DNA of 64,000 nucleotides, taken from NCBI GenBank assembly GCA_003255065.1, contig QAOA01005801.1, positions 1,804,143 through 1,868,142 of the forward strand, in the 5' to 3' direction. The notes beneath the pieces were generated by a model. It made no database searches, was not told the origin of the DNA, and worked only from the letters and a program-made list of their open reading frames with translations. The DNA comes from Cercis canadensis. Lineage: Eukaryota > Streptophyta > Magnoliopsida > Fabales > Fabaceae. Both the position numbers and the translations under genes were made by a program. This document shows positions 16,167-27,928 of the stretch, piece after piece; position 1 is the first letter of the stretch; the number at the start of each line of letters is the position of its first letter.

Positions 16167-17371
16167 TTAGAACCCTAAGACATTTTTCTATGTCACGTAA
16201 AATTTTAGGATCAAATATCATTGACATGCATTCCCAATTTTCTTTACAAGTTTCTCCTATTTTATGCTCTGTTTTCGGTCTTCGCTATTTTATCTCTCTT
16301 GATTCTGCCTTATGTTTAGTTGTTGTCCTTGCTTCTTTTTTGAAACCACTTGCATGTTATGATCCTCAATTTGTTTTATCTTTGCTTTGGCTTTGATTTG
16401 TTTTACTTTTGAGCTTAATTCTTGATTTGCCCTTGATGTTTGGCTCAGGGATTGCATACTAATTATGAGTGTATGTTGACTGTCCTATTTAACTAAATGT
16501 TATTGCTCTATTTTGCATGTTATTTTCATGGTTTTATTTTGACTCTTAATGGCTTCCACATGTGCTTTACTATTGTATGCCTTTTCATTATAAGTTGACA
16601 TGTTCCTTGCTTTATCTTGTCATTTATTGTTATGTGTTGTGACTGCTCACTTGCTTATGCATATGTGACCTTTCATTTCTTATTTTGAGTCATCTAATGT
16701 GTATTCCATGTGAGAGGGAATCACAATCCTTGGGCCCTTGGCAAAACCCTAAGACGATTTAGAGGCTTGAATAGCTCTTATTTATTTTGATTGTATTTGC
16801 TAATTATGTACCCCCACCCCCAATTAATTGTATCATCATACATAACATTTAGGGATTATTGTTAGGATTTACAAAATCCATAGGCCATTTCTTTATCATG
16901 GAACGATAAGACTGACTCGGTCTTATATGTGATGGATCTCTTTTATTTGACCTAGACAAAGATAAATGCCACCCCGACAAGCACAATATGTGGTGAACGG
17001 ATGGAAGGATTTTGAACCCATTAGAATTCATGCATGTCATATTTATTTTTCGCCATTGATTAGTAAATGTAACGCTTATTTTAAAAATAAATAAAGTATT
17101 TTTTTTGCCATATTTTGTCTTATTCTTTGCATAGCTAATTTAGGATAACCATCTTTAGATGGATGATGTAGGGTGCCTAACATCTTCCCCACGTGTAAAC
17201 AAACTCTCGAACCAATCTCTGGTACACAGACCATTTAAAATTAATAAACTAGAAGGGGTTTTCAATTGTACCCTATTTTCTAAAATAATTGGTGGCTACT
17301 CCTGTTCATTTTTCTTAAATTCGGTTGACCATCCGCGTCACGGCTGCCTCCGGGCGCATTGTGATAGCCAA

Positions 17372-18657
17372 AACTTGTGAAGATCAAGCCCACATCAAAA
17401 GCAATTGCATGACACTTGTTCATTGCAGTTTATCAAAGTTAGTACAAAGTTAAAAAGTTTGTTGTTATTGGACCATGAGAAAATAGCCTTTTGTACGAAA
17501 TGATCGAGAATCGAAAGACTTCATACTAAGTAATTGTGCTATAAGCCATATCCAATTAGCAACCATGGTAATTGCAATGAATAATAGCCATTGATCCATT
17601 GGCTTTGGTATAAGACTTGATACACACCATTAAATAAAATCTTGTAGGATGCGAATATAAGATTTTGAAAGCTTTTAGCACATCACCTTATGAAAACTAA
17701 ATATCAAACATTCCAAAAAGAAAGAGAGAAAGAAATAAAAAGGCAATTTATAAAATGTTGGATAATTTGGTTCACTCAAGTGGGTATTTGATTATTAAAT
17801 GTCCGCAAGAGAAAAATTGTCTAATGTTCTTAAAGTTGCTTACTTCTAGAACTATCCCAACTCAATCTATGAAGGGAAATAATTAAAAAATAATAATTTT
17901 TCAAGTATGGACATATATGACGATGCACCAACTCTCATTATGGTTAGCATTAAAAACTTTTCCTCTTAAACACTGCAATGCATGTGCCTCACCCATATTC
18001 ACCAATTTTCTAGTTAAGTATCCAGAGCAATGCTTCAAAAATATACTACAAGACAATTGGAGAATATAAAATGACTAACAAAAGACCAAGACAAATACCA
18101 TAACCTTGGTGTATATTACCTTCTTGAATCCTTATGGGCAAAAATTTCTCTAAGGTGAACATCATCTTAAAATCGCTTCAAAATTCAGAAGTACTTAGAT
18201 GCAACTTTTAATGAATCAATTTTGAAAATACATAAAAGAGAAATATGATTGCATCCATCAACAGAACATAAAAGTTATAAGTTGCAATCAATTTAGTTGC
18301 CTTTTTTCAATACAGAACAAAGACCATTGTGCAATGTTCATTGTGATCTTTTACAATTTTATGAAGTAGGTATGCCTAATCCCTAAAACACTTAAGCCAA
18401 AAAAAGAAAAGGCAATAGTACAAATTCTATAAAATAAGAAATGAAAGAAACAATCATATAATGAAACATTGCAAACAAGCATCGTTAAAAAGTTCCATAT
18501 CATGAGGTTCCAAATTTCCAATTGATTAATGTATATACTGTTACATTGTATGCCTAAAACAGCAAATAGCTGAACTAGAAACTAGGAGATACAGATGGAC
18601 AAAACTCATCGAATAATTTTCAAATAGTTGAGCTATAAACTAGGGGATACATCATGT
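17372..18657. other. PIF copy 1 non-coding 3' region
   Basis: This stretch aligns in inverse orientation with about 41176-43815 of PIF copy 2. It lacks the block that holds the Myb/SANT-like gene there, with the junction near 18230. No open frame is recognisable. Confidence 0.65.
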
Positions 18658-19622
18658 TCAGGCTGTGTAATCTCTCTGCATAGCAACAACTATAGAATGT
18701 CCAATTGCTCTTTAAGAGCAGCATGTTCACCTTCATCTCTATGGTCATGAATATGTTGTTGAGGCTCATTTTGGCTAGCAACTTCTTCATCTACTTCATC
18801 AATCGGCTCTTGATTTGGATATAACCCAATCAAATAATTATGCAAAATGCAGCATCCTAAAATAATTTTGTTTTGGGTCTTGACTCCATAAGTTGGTTCA
18901 GTTCCACAACCAATGATAAGAAATCTTCAAAACCCCAAAAGTCCCTTCAATAGCAATGTCCAAGGATGAATGTCGAAGATTGAATAATTCTCATGTTGTT
19001 TGAGGTGAATTTCTTGAATACTCTTTCAAGTGATAGCATACATCTCTACAAGGTGTAATAAGGCCCTTTTCTAAACATGAAACCAACATCAACAAGGTAA
19101 TATGTACCTATTAACAATAACTATCATTACTAAAATGTAGCTAAGGGAAAAAAAAGTAGAAGCTACAAAAACACATCAATCATGTTAATTATCTCCACTG
19201 CAAGAGAATTCTCATTCTCTCATGGAACAAATATGTGAGAAATGGTGGAAAAGTCCATTAGAAACAGTGTTCTCACAAACTTAAGGGCGCAAGAAAAACA
19301 GGCATGACAAAAGTCTTTTCTCATGGAAAAATTGGTCCATGAGAAACTTCTCATGGATTTTCTCACAAATAAACATTTGTTATGCGTGAGAGTATCTTAC
19401 GCGAAAGGCGTGGAGTTTCTCGCGGACCTCATCCATGAGAAAATCCTCTATAAATATTTTTTTATTTTTTGTTGGCTCAAATGACTATTTAATTTTTCTA
19501 AACATTTAATTAAATTAATAAATAAAATATAATTAAATTTTATTGATAAAATTTAATTCCATTAAAAATAATTTATACAATATACTAAAAAATACAGTGG
19601 AATGACATATAAGTCCCGAGCA

Positions 19623-21141
19623 CTAGTCCTCATTTTCTGTCCCCAAGTCCTCAGTTGTGTTATCCTCAGCAGCGGGCGGTGGGGCTGAACCGGATCCTGG
19701 ACACTGGTGCTGCTATAGTAATTGTCCCTTAATAAAGGTGAGTGCCTCAGTTGATATGCCATTTGCATCCAATGCCTGAGCCACTAGGCGAAGGCGAGTC
19801 ATCTCTTGCTGCAACCTACCCATCTGGGATAGCACCTTAGACATCTGAGGATCCGACTAGCGGGAGGGTTGGGCAAGCTGTAAGTTGGCAAAGTCCAATA
19901 CGCTAGCCTCAAAGCCCAAGCCATAGACTTAGCCCTTCTTATTCTTCTCGTTGATGACATCGAGGTATAGCCCGGTGTTGTCAACTGAAGAAGAAGAGGA
20001 CCCAGCTTGGCTCTCAGACCGACGCCTCTCAAACTCAGTCTGTATAGATAAAATTATTATGTTAGTATTACAATTAATACATATAACTCACATAAAGACT
20101 TAAGGACAAATTTAATACTTACACAAGTGGACTCCAGCCGTTGATGTACCCAGCCCTTAGTAGAGTAGTGCTGGATGTGACGAAAAACCTTCGGAGCATT
20201 GGGCTATCTACCCAACTCCTTCATCTACAAAAAAAAAAAAAAAAGAAAAAACATAAATTGTTAAAGAACACGAATTGATGACATAAACTAAAATTTAACA
20301 AAACTATTAAATAAATACGTACCAGTCTCTATTTGTGTTCGGAGATAGTGATAGAGCCACCCTTGTGAAAGGCGTGCCCTTGATCTAAGGAACGATTCTT
20401 CTTGTTCCTCTCAGAGATGGCCCTATACTCCTAAGAGACCCATATCACTCTGAAGGCATCAAGTACTGTAGGGGACAACCAACCGCTCTTGCTATTCTCG
20501 ATCCTGATGTCTCAAAAAGAGATGTGAATGTTGTCTAAGCACTTAGAGAGCTAGACATTATGAATCTGGCTCTCATGCTGGGGCTCCTAGACACATCTCC
20601 TATGCAATAGAAAACATAATATCAATGTTAGTAAACATGTATACAAAATATGTTAGTAAATAAAGTAAAATCAAATATGTCNAAATAAATACGTACCAGT
20701 CTCTATTTGTGTTCGGAGATAGTGATAGAGCCACCCTTGTGAAAGGTGTGCCCTTGATCTAAGGAACGATTCTTCTTGTTCCTCTCAGAGATGGCCATAT
20801 ACTCCTAAGAGACCCATATCACTTTGAAGGCATCAAGTACTGTAGGGGACAACCAACCGCTCTTGCTATTCTCGATCCTGATGTCTCAAAAAGAGATGCG
20901 AATGTTGTCTAAGCACTTAGAGAGCTAGACATTATGAATCTGGCTCTCATGCTGGGGCTCCTAGACACATCTCCTATGCAATAGAAAACATAATATCAAT
21001 GTTAGTAAACATGTATACAAAATATGTTAGTAAATAAAGTAAAATCAAATATGTCTGAGAAGGCCAAGCAATAACCTTGCCTCTATCCTTCCTGGATGGT
21101 AGCCCAGCTGTGGGAAATGACAGTTTAGGGTGGTCTGACAT
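19623..21141 (-). pseudogene. Ptta/En-Spm-type second protein of CACTA element 1 (decayed)
   Basis: The minus strand starts MSDHPKLSFPTAGLPSRKDR at 21141. It contains FRVIWVS, YRAISERNKKNRSLDQGHAF, HKGGSITISEHK and FRHIQHYSTKGWVHQRLEST, matching the plant transposase Ptta/En/Spm family (PF03004 type). The C-terminal part reads VYGLGFEASVLDFANL then a Q/L-rich stretch ending TEDLGTENED-stop at 19623. Stops interrupt it (after MKELGR, after NKKG). Introns with GT-AG borders are likely. In this superfamily the protein binds subterminal repeats. The same protein type occurs in CACTA elements 2 and 3. A 373-bp block of the gene is duplicated in the assembly at 20309-21055. Confidence 0.75.
20309..21055 (+). 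repeat. 373-bp direct duplication separated by a single N
   Basis: Bases 20309-20681 and 20683-21055 are both 373 bp and differ at only a few positions: GGCGTG/GGTGTG, GGCCCT/GGCCAT, CACTCT/CACTTT and ATGTGA/ATGCGA. The only base between them is an N at 20682. That pattern fits two overlapping contigs or haplotypes joined without merging. Confidence 0.9.
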
Positions 21142-21205
21142 ATGTCATACAATTTAAATGAAACCAATGAAAATGTTAGAACAATAAAAACAACAATCTT
21201 TAAAG

Positions 21206-21630
21206 TTAAAATCCCAAAACCCTAAATCCCAAACCCTAACCCCTAAACCAAAAATTCCTAAACCCTAAAATCCAAACCTAAACCCTAAACCTTAACTCCT
21301 AAACTCAAAACCCTAAAACCCTAAATCTCAAATCCCAAAATAAAAAAAAGCCCTAAACCCTAAACCCCAAACCCTTAAACTGCTAATCACAAACCACTAA
21401 ACCCTTAGATCCCAAACCCGTAAACCCTAACCCCTAAACCCAAAATCCCAAAACCCTAAAACCCCAAACCTTAAATTGCTAATCCCAAATGATTAAACCC
21501 TTAAATCTAATACCCCTAAACCCTAAGTCCTAAACCCAAAATCCTAAAACCCAAACCTAAACCGCTAAACCATAACCCTTAAATCTAAAACCCCAAAACC
21601 CTAACCCCAAACCTAAACCATAAATAAAAT
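21206..21630 (+). repeat. Degenerate telomere-like CCCTAAA repeats inside a CACTA element
   Basis: About 420 bp is made of variants of CCCTAAA / ACCCTAAACC, interspersed with CCCAAA and CCTTAAA, all on the same strand. This is the plant telomere unit (TTTAGGG on the minus strand) in decayed form. It lies between the Ptta-like gene and the right subterminal repeats, well inside the element. Confidence 0.85.
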
Positions 21631-23330
21631 ATTGGTCAGAGTCTCCCTTAAAACTTGAACATTTTAAAAATTCAAAATTTCACACAAATACACAGAATCA
21701 CAATCACAAAATTACAATTTATGCCATAACTAAAAATTACATAGTAGTAGAGATAAAAATTATATAGCTATAGAAAAAATTATAAAACTAATTCTATACT
21801 GGCATTTAAATAATTCAAAAAAAAAAAAGATATTCCAAAATCATCCCACATCAAGGATATAACAAAAATCCTACCTAATATTAACCCTTAATCCCTACCA
21901 AAAATTTGGCAGAGTCTCCCCTAAAAATGGACCAATCTAAGAATTTAAAATTTCACACAATTGTACATATAAAATACATATCAATTAAGCCTCCAGTAAT
22001 CAAAATCAATTCAAATAAATTCTACAACATCCCAAAGAATCCAAAAAAATAACTAAATTATTATACATCCAAAATAACTCCTATACTTCTAAAATAACTA
22101 ATAAACATTCTAAATAGCTAAAACAGGTAATATGCATGCAAATTGACAAATAATTCCTCATAAAGGCATATAAAAAATTAGAGACAAGAGAGATAATGGA
22201 ACTTAACTCAAAGAGCTAAAAATCCAAAAACTAAACTGATTGTGTGGAAGATGATGTCCTGCGCCACAAAACCCAAGAAGAGGGAGAGGAAATGGTGGAG
22301 AAATGTCCAGGAAGAGAGAGAGAGAGAACAGAGGAAAGAGAGGTTGAAGGATTTCTGAAAATGGAGGCTGCGGCCACGTGAGGGTGATGAAATGCAGAAT
22401 TTCTCACGGACTTTCTCACAGAATTTGTCCATGGGAAACTAACCCTAAAATTCAAATTTTAAGTCAAACAGCGCGTATTGATTTCTCACAGACTTTCTCA
22501 TGGCGACATAATTCTGTGAGAAAGTCCATGAGAAAGTCCGTGAGAAAATCCAAAATTTCTCACAGTGGTAAACTCATTAATTGTTACAGTTAGGGTGCCA
22601 TTTCTCATGGATATTTCTCACTGTCACTTTTGTCCATGAGAAACTCTCAACAGTCACTTTCCGTGAGAAATATCACGTGTTTCTCATGGATTTTTTGTCC
22701 ATGAGAAAAATTTGTGACTAATATACGTTTTTCTTGTAGTGCTCTGGGTATTCTAAGATAATCTTCTTTGCTTAGTGCATTTTTTAATATTCTTGAGTCT
22801 GATGTAGTGCTTTCCCATCCAGGTAACACATAACTAAGTTTAACATCAAACCAGCATGCAACTAACACTTTTTTGCATTGGATAATCTTTTCTACCCCTA
22901 TATTTTGGAGCATCCTCCAAAGACACTTTTACACAAATATGTGTACCAGCTAATGCCCCAATACAATCCTGGCATTAAATTCAAAATTTTACATTAATAT
23001 TTATTTAATCAAACACATTTAAAATTCTTATTCTGAAAATATAGTTACCTTAAAATAAAGGTAGAACCTACTTCTTCCAAGTATCTCCACTGGAATTTGA
23101 GAGCCATCTAGTTGTTTGAGATATTTATCTTGTAATTGAACTAATGATTTAAGCACACGACGAAAATGCCGACTAGTAGTCTCGCCAGAACATTGAAACC
23201 AGAATTTGATCTCACGATTTTTGACATTATGTGTCAAAATGTAGAGTGTTTTGGCAACTTGTTCCTCTACAATTGCCCATTGCGTTGGTAGGAGACCACC
23301 ATCTCTTTCTAACTTAGAACACAAATCTAA

Positions 23331-24160
23331 AAAGCTTTAGGCCCCATTCTTATTATATTATGACTTCTTTCATTAGTAGATATTTATGCCATTAGTTTTG
23401 CTTGTACCTTTTTTCTTTCTAAACTCAAACTACAGTTGATATGCCTAGTCCTAGAGCACTTTAAATACTAATAAACTATAAGGCATACAACTTGAACAAT
23501 AGCCCTTTGATGCCTTTCTCTCCATCCGAACAGTGCAAGAACTCTCTCCTCTCCTTGATTATCCATATAAAAGATCAAAGAAAATAGGTATTTCAAGAAC
23601 AAACTTTTTATTGAAAAAATAAGCTCATAAAATAGGCAAAACACAAGAATCAAACACTACACTTTACCAACTCAAATGACAAATATCATGTGCCACACAG
23701 TTTATTTTAGCTACCTTCAGCATAACCTAAATTCATAAACTTGTTTAAAACCATTCAAAATATTTGTTCATTTCCACAGTAACCAACCAAATAAATAGTC
23801 TTTAGCAGCCTATTAAAATAGAGTCCAAGGTATTCACATTTGCCTCCTTTTGTTTTACATCAAGAAGAAACCCAAACCAATGAGTACTTCTCATTTTTCT
23901 GCAAGTTTACTCATAGGCTCTATACTTACACATTTGCCACAGCCAACATGCAACAATGTATTAGATATTACCTTGTAAAAGCAATTAGTCATAAAATGTC
24001 CATTAAATGGTTTTGATCCTAGAAGGATGGACACATTCTAAGCTCGACTGTGTGCTTCCATTTGACTTACATAGAATGGCAACAACAGGATATGGCTGCA
24101 ATACAGAATCAAATCAACTACTTCACCAGCAATAACTAAAGTATAGGTGAAGATGTTACC
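23331..24160. other. Probable upstream DNA of PIF copy 1, no gene seen
   Basis: This stretch lies 5' of the PIF transposase. The minus strand just beyond 23330 still reads RMGPKAF-like text typical of the start of this transposase, then decays. No other coding signal is visible. Confidence 0.45.
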
Positions 24161-24784
24161 TATAGGTGGGAAACGGGCCAGCTCAGCCCGTTCTGGCCCA
24201 GCCAGATCGGGCTACAAGCCAACGGGTTGGGCCAAATTGGCCCGTTTTTATTCGGGCCAACAAACTGCTAGCCTAATCCAGACCTACACGGGCAGCGGGC
24301 CTAAATGGGCCAGCCCACTTTTATTTTTTTATTTTTTTTAATTATATTTATTTGTAATTAGGCTAAAATCTAATAAAGGTTTAAGTTTTTTTCTTTAGTG
24401 ATTTTAGTTAAATTACTAATGAATCTAATTAAACAAAACAAAATATGAATAAAATAATAAATTAAATTAAAACAAAGAATCAAACACGTATAAAAAAATG
24501 CATGTAAGTGTAAATTTAAAATAAAGATGTATAAGTAACTAAAAAAAATTATAATAGTACATACTTTAAAGTTTAAATTTAAAAAACACATACTAATATG
24601 ATTTGGTAGTTTTTCCTTAATTAAAAAAAAAAAAAAAAGGTCTAGCCTGGCCTGAACCCAATCGGGCCGTGGGCCAAATTGACCCAGTTCTATAAGGGCT
24701 AGGATATTTAGAACTCATTCCTACTTTTTTTTTTTGGGCCAAAACGGGCTAGCCCATCAGGCTTGACCCATTTCCCCACCTCTA
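24161..24784. mobile_element. Non-autonomous hAT element (624 bp)
   Basis: The left end TATAGGTGGGAAACGGGCCA and the inverted right end TAGAGGTGGGGAAATGGGTC form imperfect terminal inverted repeats. An 8-bp duplication ATGTTACC flanks them exactly (24153-24160, 24785-24792), diagnostic of the hAT superfamily. Both arms are rich in GGGCC/GGCCC motifs and the middle is AT-rich with no coding capacity. Confidence 0.93.
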
Positions 24785-24792
24785 ATGTTACC

Positions 24793-25335
24793 CTTGTTGT
24801 CATCTATTACAAATCTGGAAAGATAGCCTAGACTAGCAAAGCAAATCTTACATAAAAAGAATATTTTATGGCAAGTCTCAAGCAAACTTTTTAATTTACA
24901 AAGAAGAGAGAAAATAATAATAATAATAACAATAATAACTACTAACAACTAACAAACCTTAACCCAACAGCTAGTCTGTTCAACTTTCACTGGTGCAATT
25001 CAATGCATCGTCTAATTTGGTAATGGATATTAGTAAGCCTTATACACAATAGTGAAAAAGAAACTAAACATTCCAACATGAATGTTAACAGGGCATTTTT
25101 GGTTGTCTGATTCTGCCACTTGACAAAACTTATTGATTCTTACGAGTAAACCAAATATTTGTTACTAATTTAATAGTGCATTGAAATTGGTCCAAAAATC
25201 AAGTGCATTCAATATCAAAGTTGTGGTACCACCACTAGATGCTACTAAATTAGGAACTATGTTTAAACTTTCTTGTTTTAAATGCTCTACCATTTTGTAA
25301 ATTTGCTTTTATAAACTTTGTTTCTATTTGACAAA
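24793..25335. other. Short spacer, no gene seen
   Basis: This is non-coding DNA between the hAT and CACTA-2 insertions, possibly still part of PIF copy 1. It contains a short ATA/AAT-rich run near 24910. Confidence 0.45.
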
Positions 25336-25889
25336 CACTACAAGAAAAAGATGGATCCCAATGGAAAATTTCTGTTCAAATTTCAAATTCCAACAGAAAA
25401 TAGGTCGTTGGAGAAATGGTCATTGGAATTGCAAAATTCCAATTAAAATTCCAATAGAAAAATACCATTAGAATGTTTGTTTGAAATCCCAATTGTATTT
25501 ACCATTGGATTTTTTTTTTTCATTTTGACTAAAATTCCAAAGGTAAATTCCTTTGGAAAATACCATTTGAATTTATTTAAAAAAAATTCCAACGGTATTT
25601 TCCCTAGGAATTTACCATTGGAATTTTTTTAATACTCATTTAAAAATTCCAATAGTATTATTACCGTCTAAATTTATTTTCCCCCTAAAATGAGCAATTT
25701 ATTTATTTTTCAAGCCAAATCAACAAAACAGTCCATACATTCAAAACCTGGGCAAAATAGTTAAGGATTTCATATGTTTATATAGATCAAATAAGAGAAA
25801 ATAATATGTATCTAAATAAATAACAGAAATCATTGTCATTTAAGTAAGAAAGTATAAAACACTAAGAGATACAAACTCCTAATCATCTT

Positions 25890-27242
25890 CTTAATCATCT
25901 CCCAAACCTTCATCACCCTTATCACCATCATTACCTTCATCAATGGTTGGAGGTCATAGTGACACAGTAGGAGCAGCCTCCGGGTTGTTCTATCCATAAT
26001 GCATATGATTGGTGAATTGCGAAAAAAATTCCTTTCAGTGAGACCAATTCACTCTCAAGTTAGGAGACACATTGCTCAAAGTCTCTCTAGGACTCCAACT
26101 AGTTCTCCAAAATTGCAACACGGTCTTTATAGGCTCTAAGGCTAGTCAACTCAGTTTCAAGTTGGGCAACCTGGTCTCCTTGAGATTGTTGTTCCTCCAA
26201 CTAGCTCTCAAGCACTACAATATGTAGCTGCAACTGAGTAAGCTCATCAATGGTGTGAACAATGGGGGCAGACTAAGACCTGGACTTGGATAAAGCATAA
26301 AAGGTCACTTCAGTTCCAAATCCATAAGCTCGGCCTCTCTTATTTTTCCCCCCAGTCCCTTAGAAAAAGAAGGCAGAGTCATCAACAGATGATCCTAAGG
26401 CTGTAAGATCCTCCTTTAATTTCTCAAAGGAAATCTGCATATGATTTGCAAATGAACACAAAACAAAATTAATTAGTAAAAATAAGTAAAACTGCATGTT
26501 ATTATGTTATAATTAGGGATACTCATATAAATTCTGGCTGCCCTAGGCACTGACCATTGGTTCGTCTCATCATTGTGGTTCAGCTTACAAAAAATCTTTG
26601 GGATAGCAGCCTTTCTCCCATAGCTCGAGTGTCTAAAAGATATAATAAATTTACGTTAGTTATATGTGATTAATTGAGACATAATTATAAAATGTGAATT
26701 GTCAGTAAATGAAACTTACATATCACCTCTTATGATCTAACACAGAAATAGAGCAACCCCGGTTTACACATCCTCCCTCACTGAGGGATCAACTCTTCTT
26801 GTTTCGCTCCAACTTTTGCTTGATCTCGGGGTCAGTTGTCCACCTAACCCATAATGCGTCAAGGACTTCCTTGGACAACCACTTTCTCTTGGACTTGTGA
26901 GCACAAATAGAGGCCAAGTTTGCCCGAACCATGTTAGCACACTTAAGTCCCCAAATTTGCCTGATAGCATCATCATGTTGCAAATCCCACCTACAATATT
27001 TCTGAACCAATATAGGAGACAAATTAGTTAGACTACCATGTGAACACAAATAACAAACATAAGGTGTAAATTCAACAATAAAGTTTTGATATCACCTAAA
27101 ATTCACCCCCACCACATATCTCTCACATCTTGGGGAATGTCACGCTAGCTCATCTATAGTTGTTCATACTTTGCCTTAATGATAAAAGAAATAACACCAA
27201 CCATGTCAGTTGAAGGTAAGAACCTGTACAACACAAATGATT

Positions 27243-27274
<32 letters not shown>

Positions 27275-27420
27275 GAATAGTAATGAAATTTACAACAATA
27301 AGGAGACAATTTAGACATCATACTCCTTCATATTCGGTCAAACCCATAACCTACTATCTATCGATTCACACCCCACCACATTGGCCACAGGCATAGAAGA
27401 AGAACCCTAACCTAATGGTG
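25890..27420 (-). pseudogene. Ptta/En-Spm-type second protein of CACTA element 2 (decayed)
   Basis: The minus strand has MVRANLASICAHKSKRKW, LSKEVLDALWVRWTTDPEI and KQKLERNKKS near 26790-27000, typical of the plant Ptta/En/Spm family. Further on it has NKRGRAYGFGTEVTFY near 26310, matching VYGLGFEASV of CACTA element 1. A Leu/Glu-rich, coiled-coil-like tail (TELTSLRAYKDRVAILEN) follows. Multiple stops and introns break it. Limits are approximate. Confidence 0.7.
27249..27275. repeat. (TA)n microsatellite
   Basis: About 13 uninterrupted TA units lie inside CACTA element 2. Confidence 0.95.
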
Positions 27421-27928
27421 CATGTGATGGATATAGTGGGGTGGATGAGGTAGGAGTAGGAGATGGTGTATGGTTAAAATATACGTCTGTGGGTGTAGAA
27501 TAAGTATCTAATGGAGTAAGAACTCTCCCTCAGCCTCAGGAACCAGTGCCATGACCACGTGTACCTTTCCTCAATATCTGTGAACGAGAAACATAAAATT
27601 TGTAAATGAGGCATTGAATAATAGGTAAAAGCACAAAATATAAAAGACATAGTTCAACCATATTAATCAATCACTTTCAACTACGTGAGGGACTTCTTCT
27701 TTAGTTTCAGGCTCCTCACTATCATATGATTCTTCTTTTGCACCATGTTCTTCCACTTCATCATCAGCTTCAACAAGTGTTTTAATTGTAATGTTATACA
27801 AATATTCACCTCTATCATTAACATCTCTTCAATTATCTGCAATTTGGTCATGAAAAGATACTTGAGTCAAGTGCAAAGTTCTATCATCTTGGAATAGAGC
27901 ATCCTGATTTAATTATGCGTCTTGATTT

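Larger units (their letters stand above)
19196..22741 (-). mobile_element. CACTA (En/Spm) element 1, non-autonomous
   Basis: The right terminus, read inwards, is CACTACAAGAAAAACG. The left terminus is CACTGCAAGAGAATTC, with one substitution in the canonical CACTA. A 3-bp duplication CTC flanks it (19193-19195, 22742-22744). About 240 bp at the left end and 350 bp at the right are packed with TTTCTCATGGA / TCCATGAGAAA and TTTCTCACGG motifs, the subterminal repeats typical of this superfamily. Only a TNPA/Ptta-like gene is present. The TNP2 transposase is missing, so movement would have depended on another element. It interrupts the PIF transposase. Confidence 0.93.
18658..23330 (-). pseudogene. 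PIF/Harbinger transposase, split by a CACTA insertion
   Basis: This is a DDE nuclease-type transposase (HARBI1-like, DDE_Tnp_4). From 23330 leftwards the minus strand reads WAIVEEQVAKTLYILTHNVK, SGETTSRHFRRVLKSLV and DKYLKQLDGSQIPVEILG. An intron follows (donor after YLYFK near 23044, acceptor before GATTGTATTGG near 22953). Then come DCIGALAGTHICVKVSLEDA, PKYRGRKDYPMQ and, after a frameshift in an A run, VACWFDVKLSYVLPGWESTT and SDSRILKNALSKED. The gene resumes beyond the CACTA element at 19195 with ELFNLRHSSLDIAIEGTFGV and ends DYTA-stop at 18658. The first catalytic Asp, normally in LDGTH, is Ala here (LAGTH). The second Asp (SDSRIL) and the Glu (AIEG) remain. Further stops occur, including within GTEPTYG. 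Clearly inactive. Confidence 0.88.

Noticed and set aside
21206..21630. A true chromosome end
   Set aside because: The CCCTAAA units are degenerate and embedded in a CACTA element with sequence continuing on both sides.
22208..22593. Short frames near the right end of CACTA element 1
   Set aside because: They are translations of subterminal TTTCTCACGG/TCCATGAGAAA repeats.
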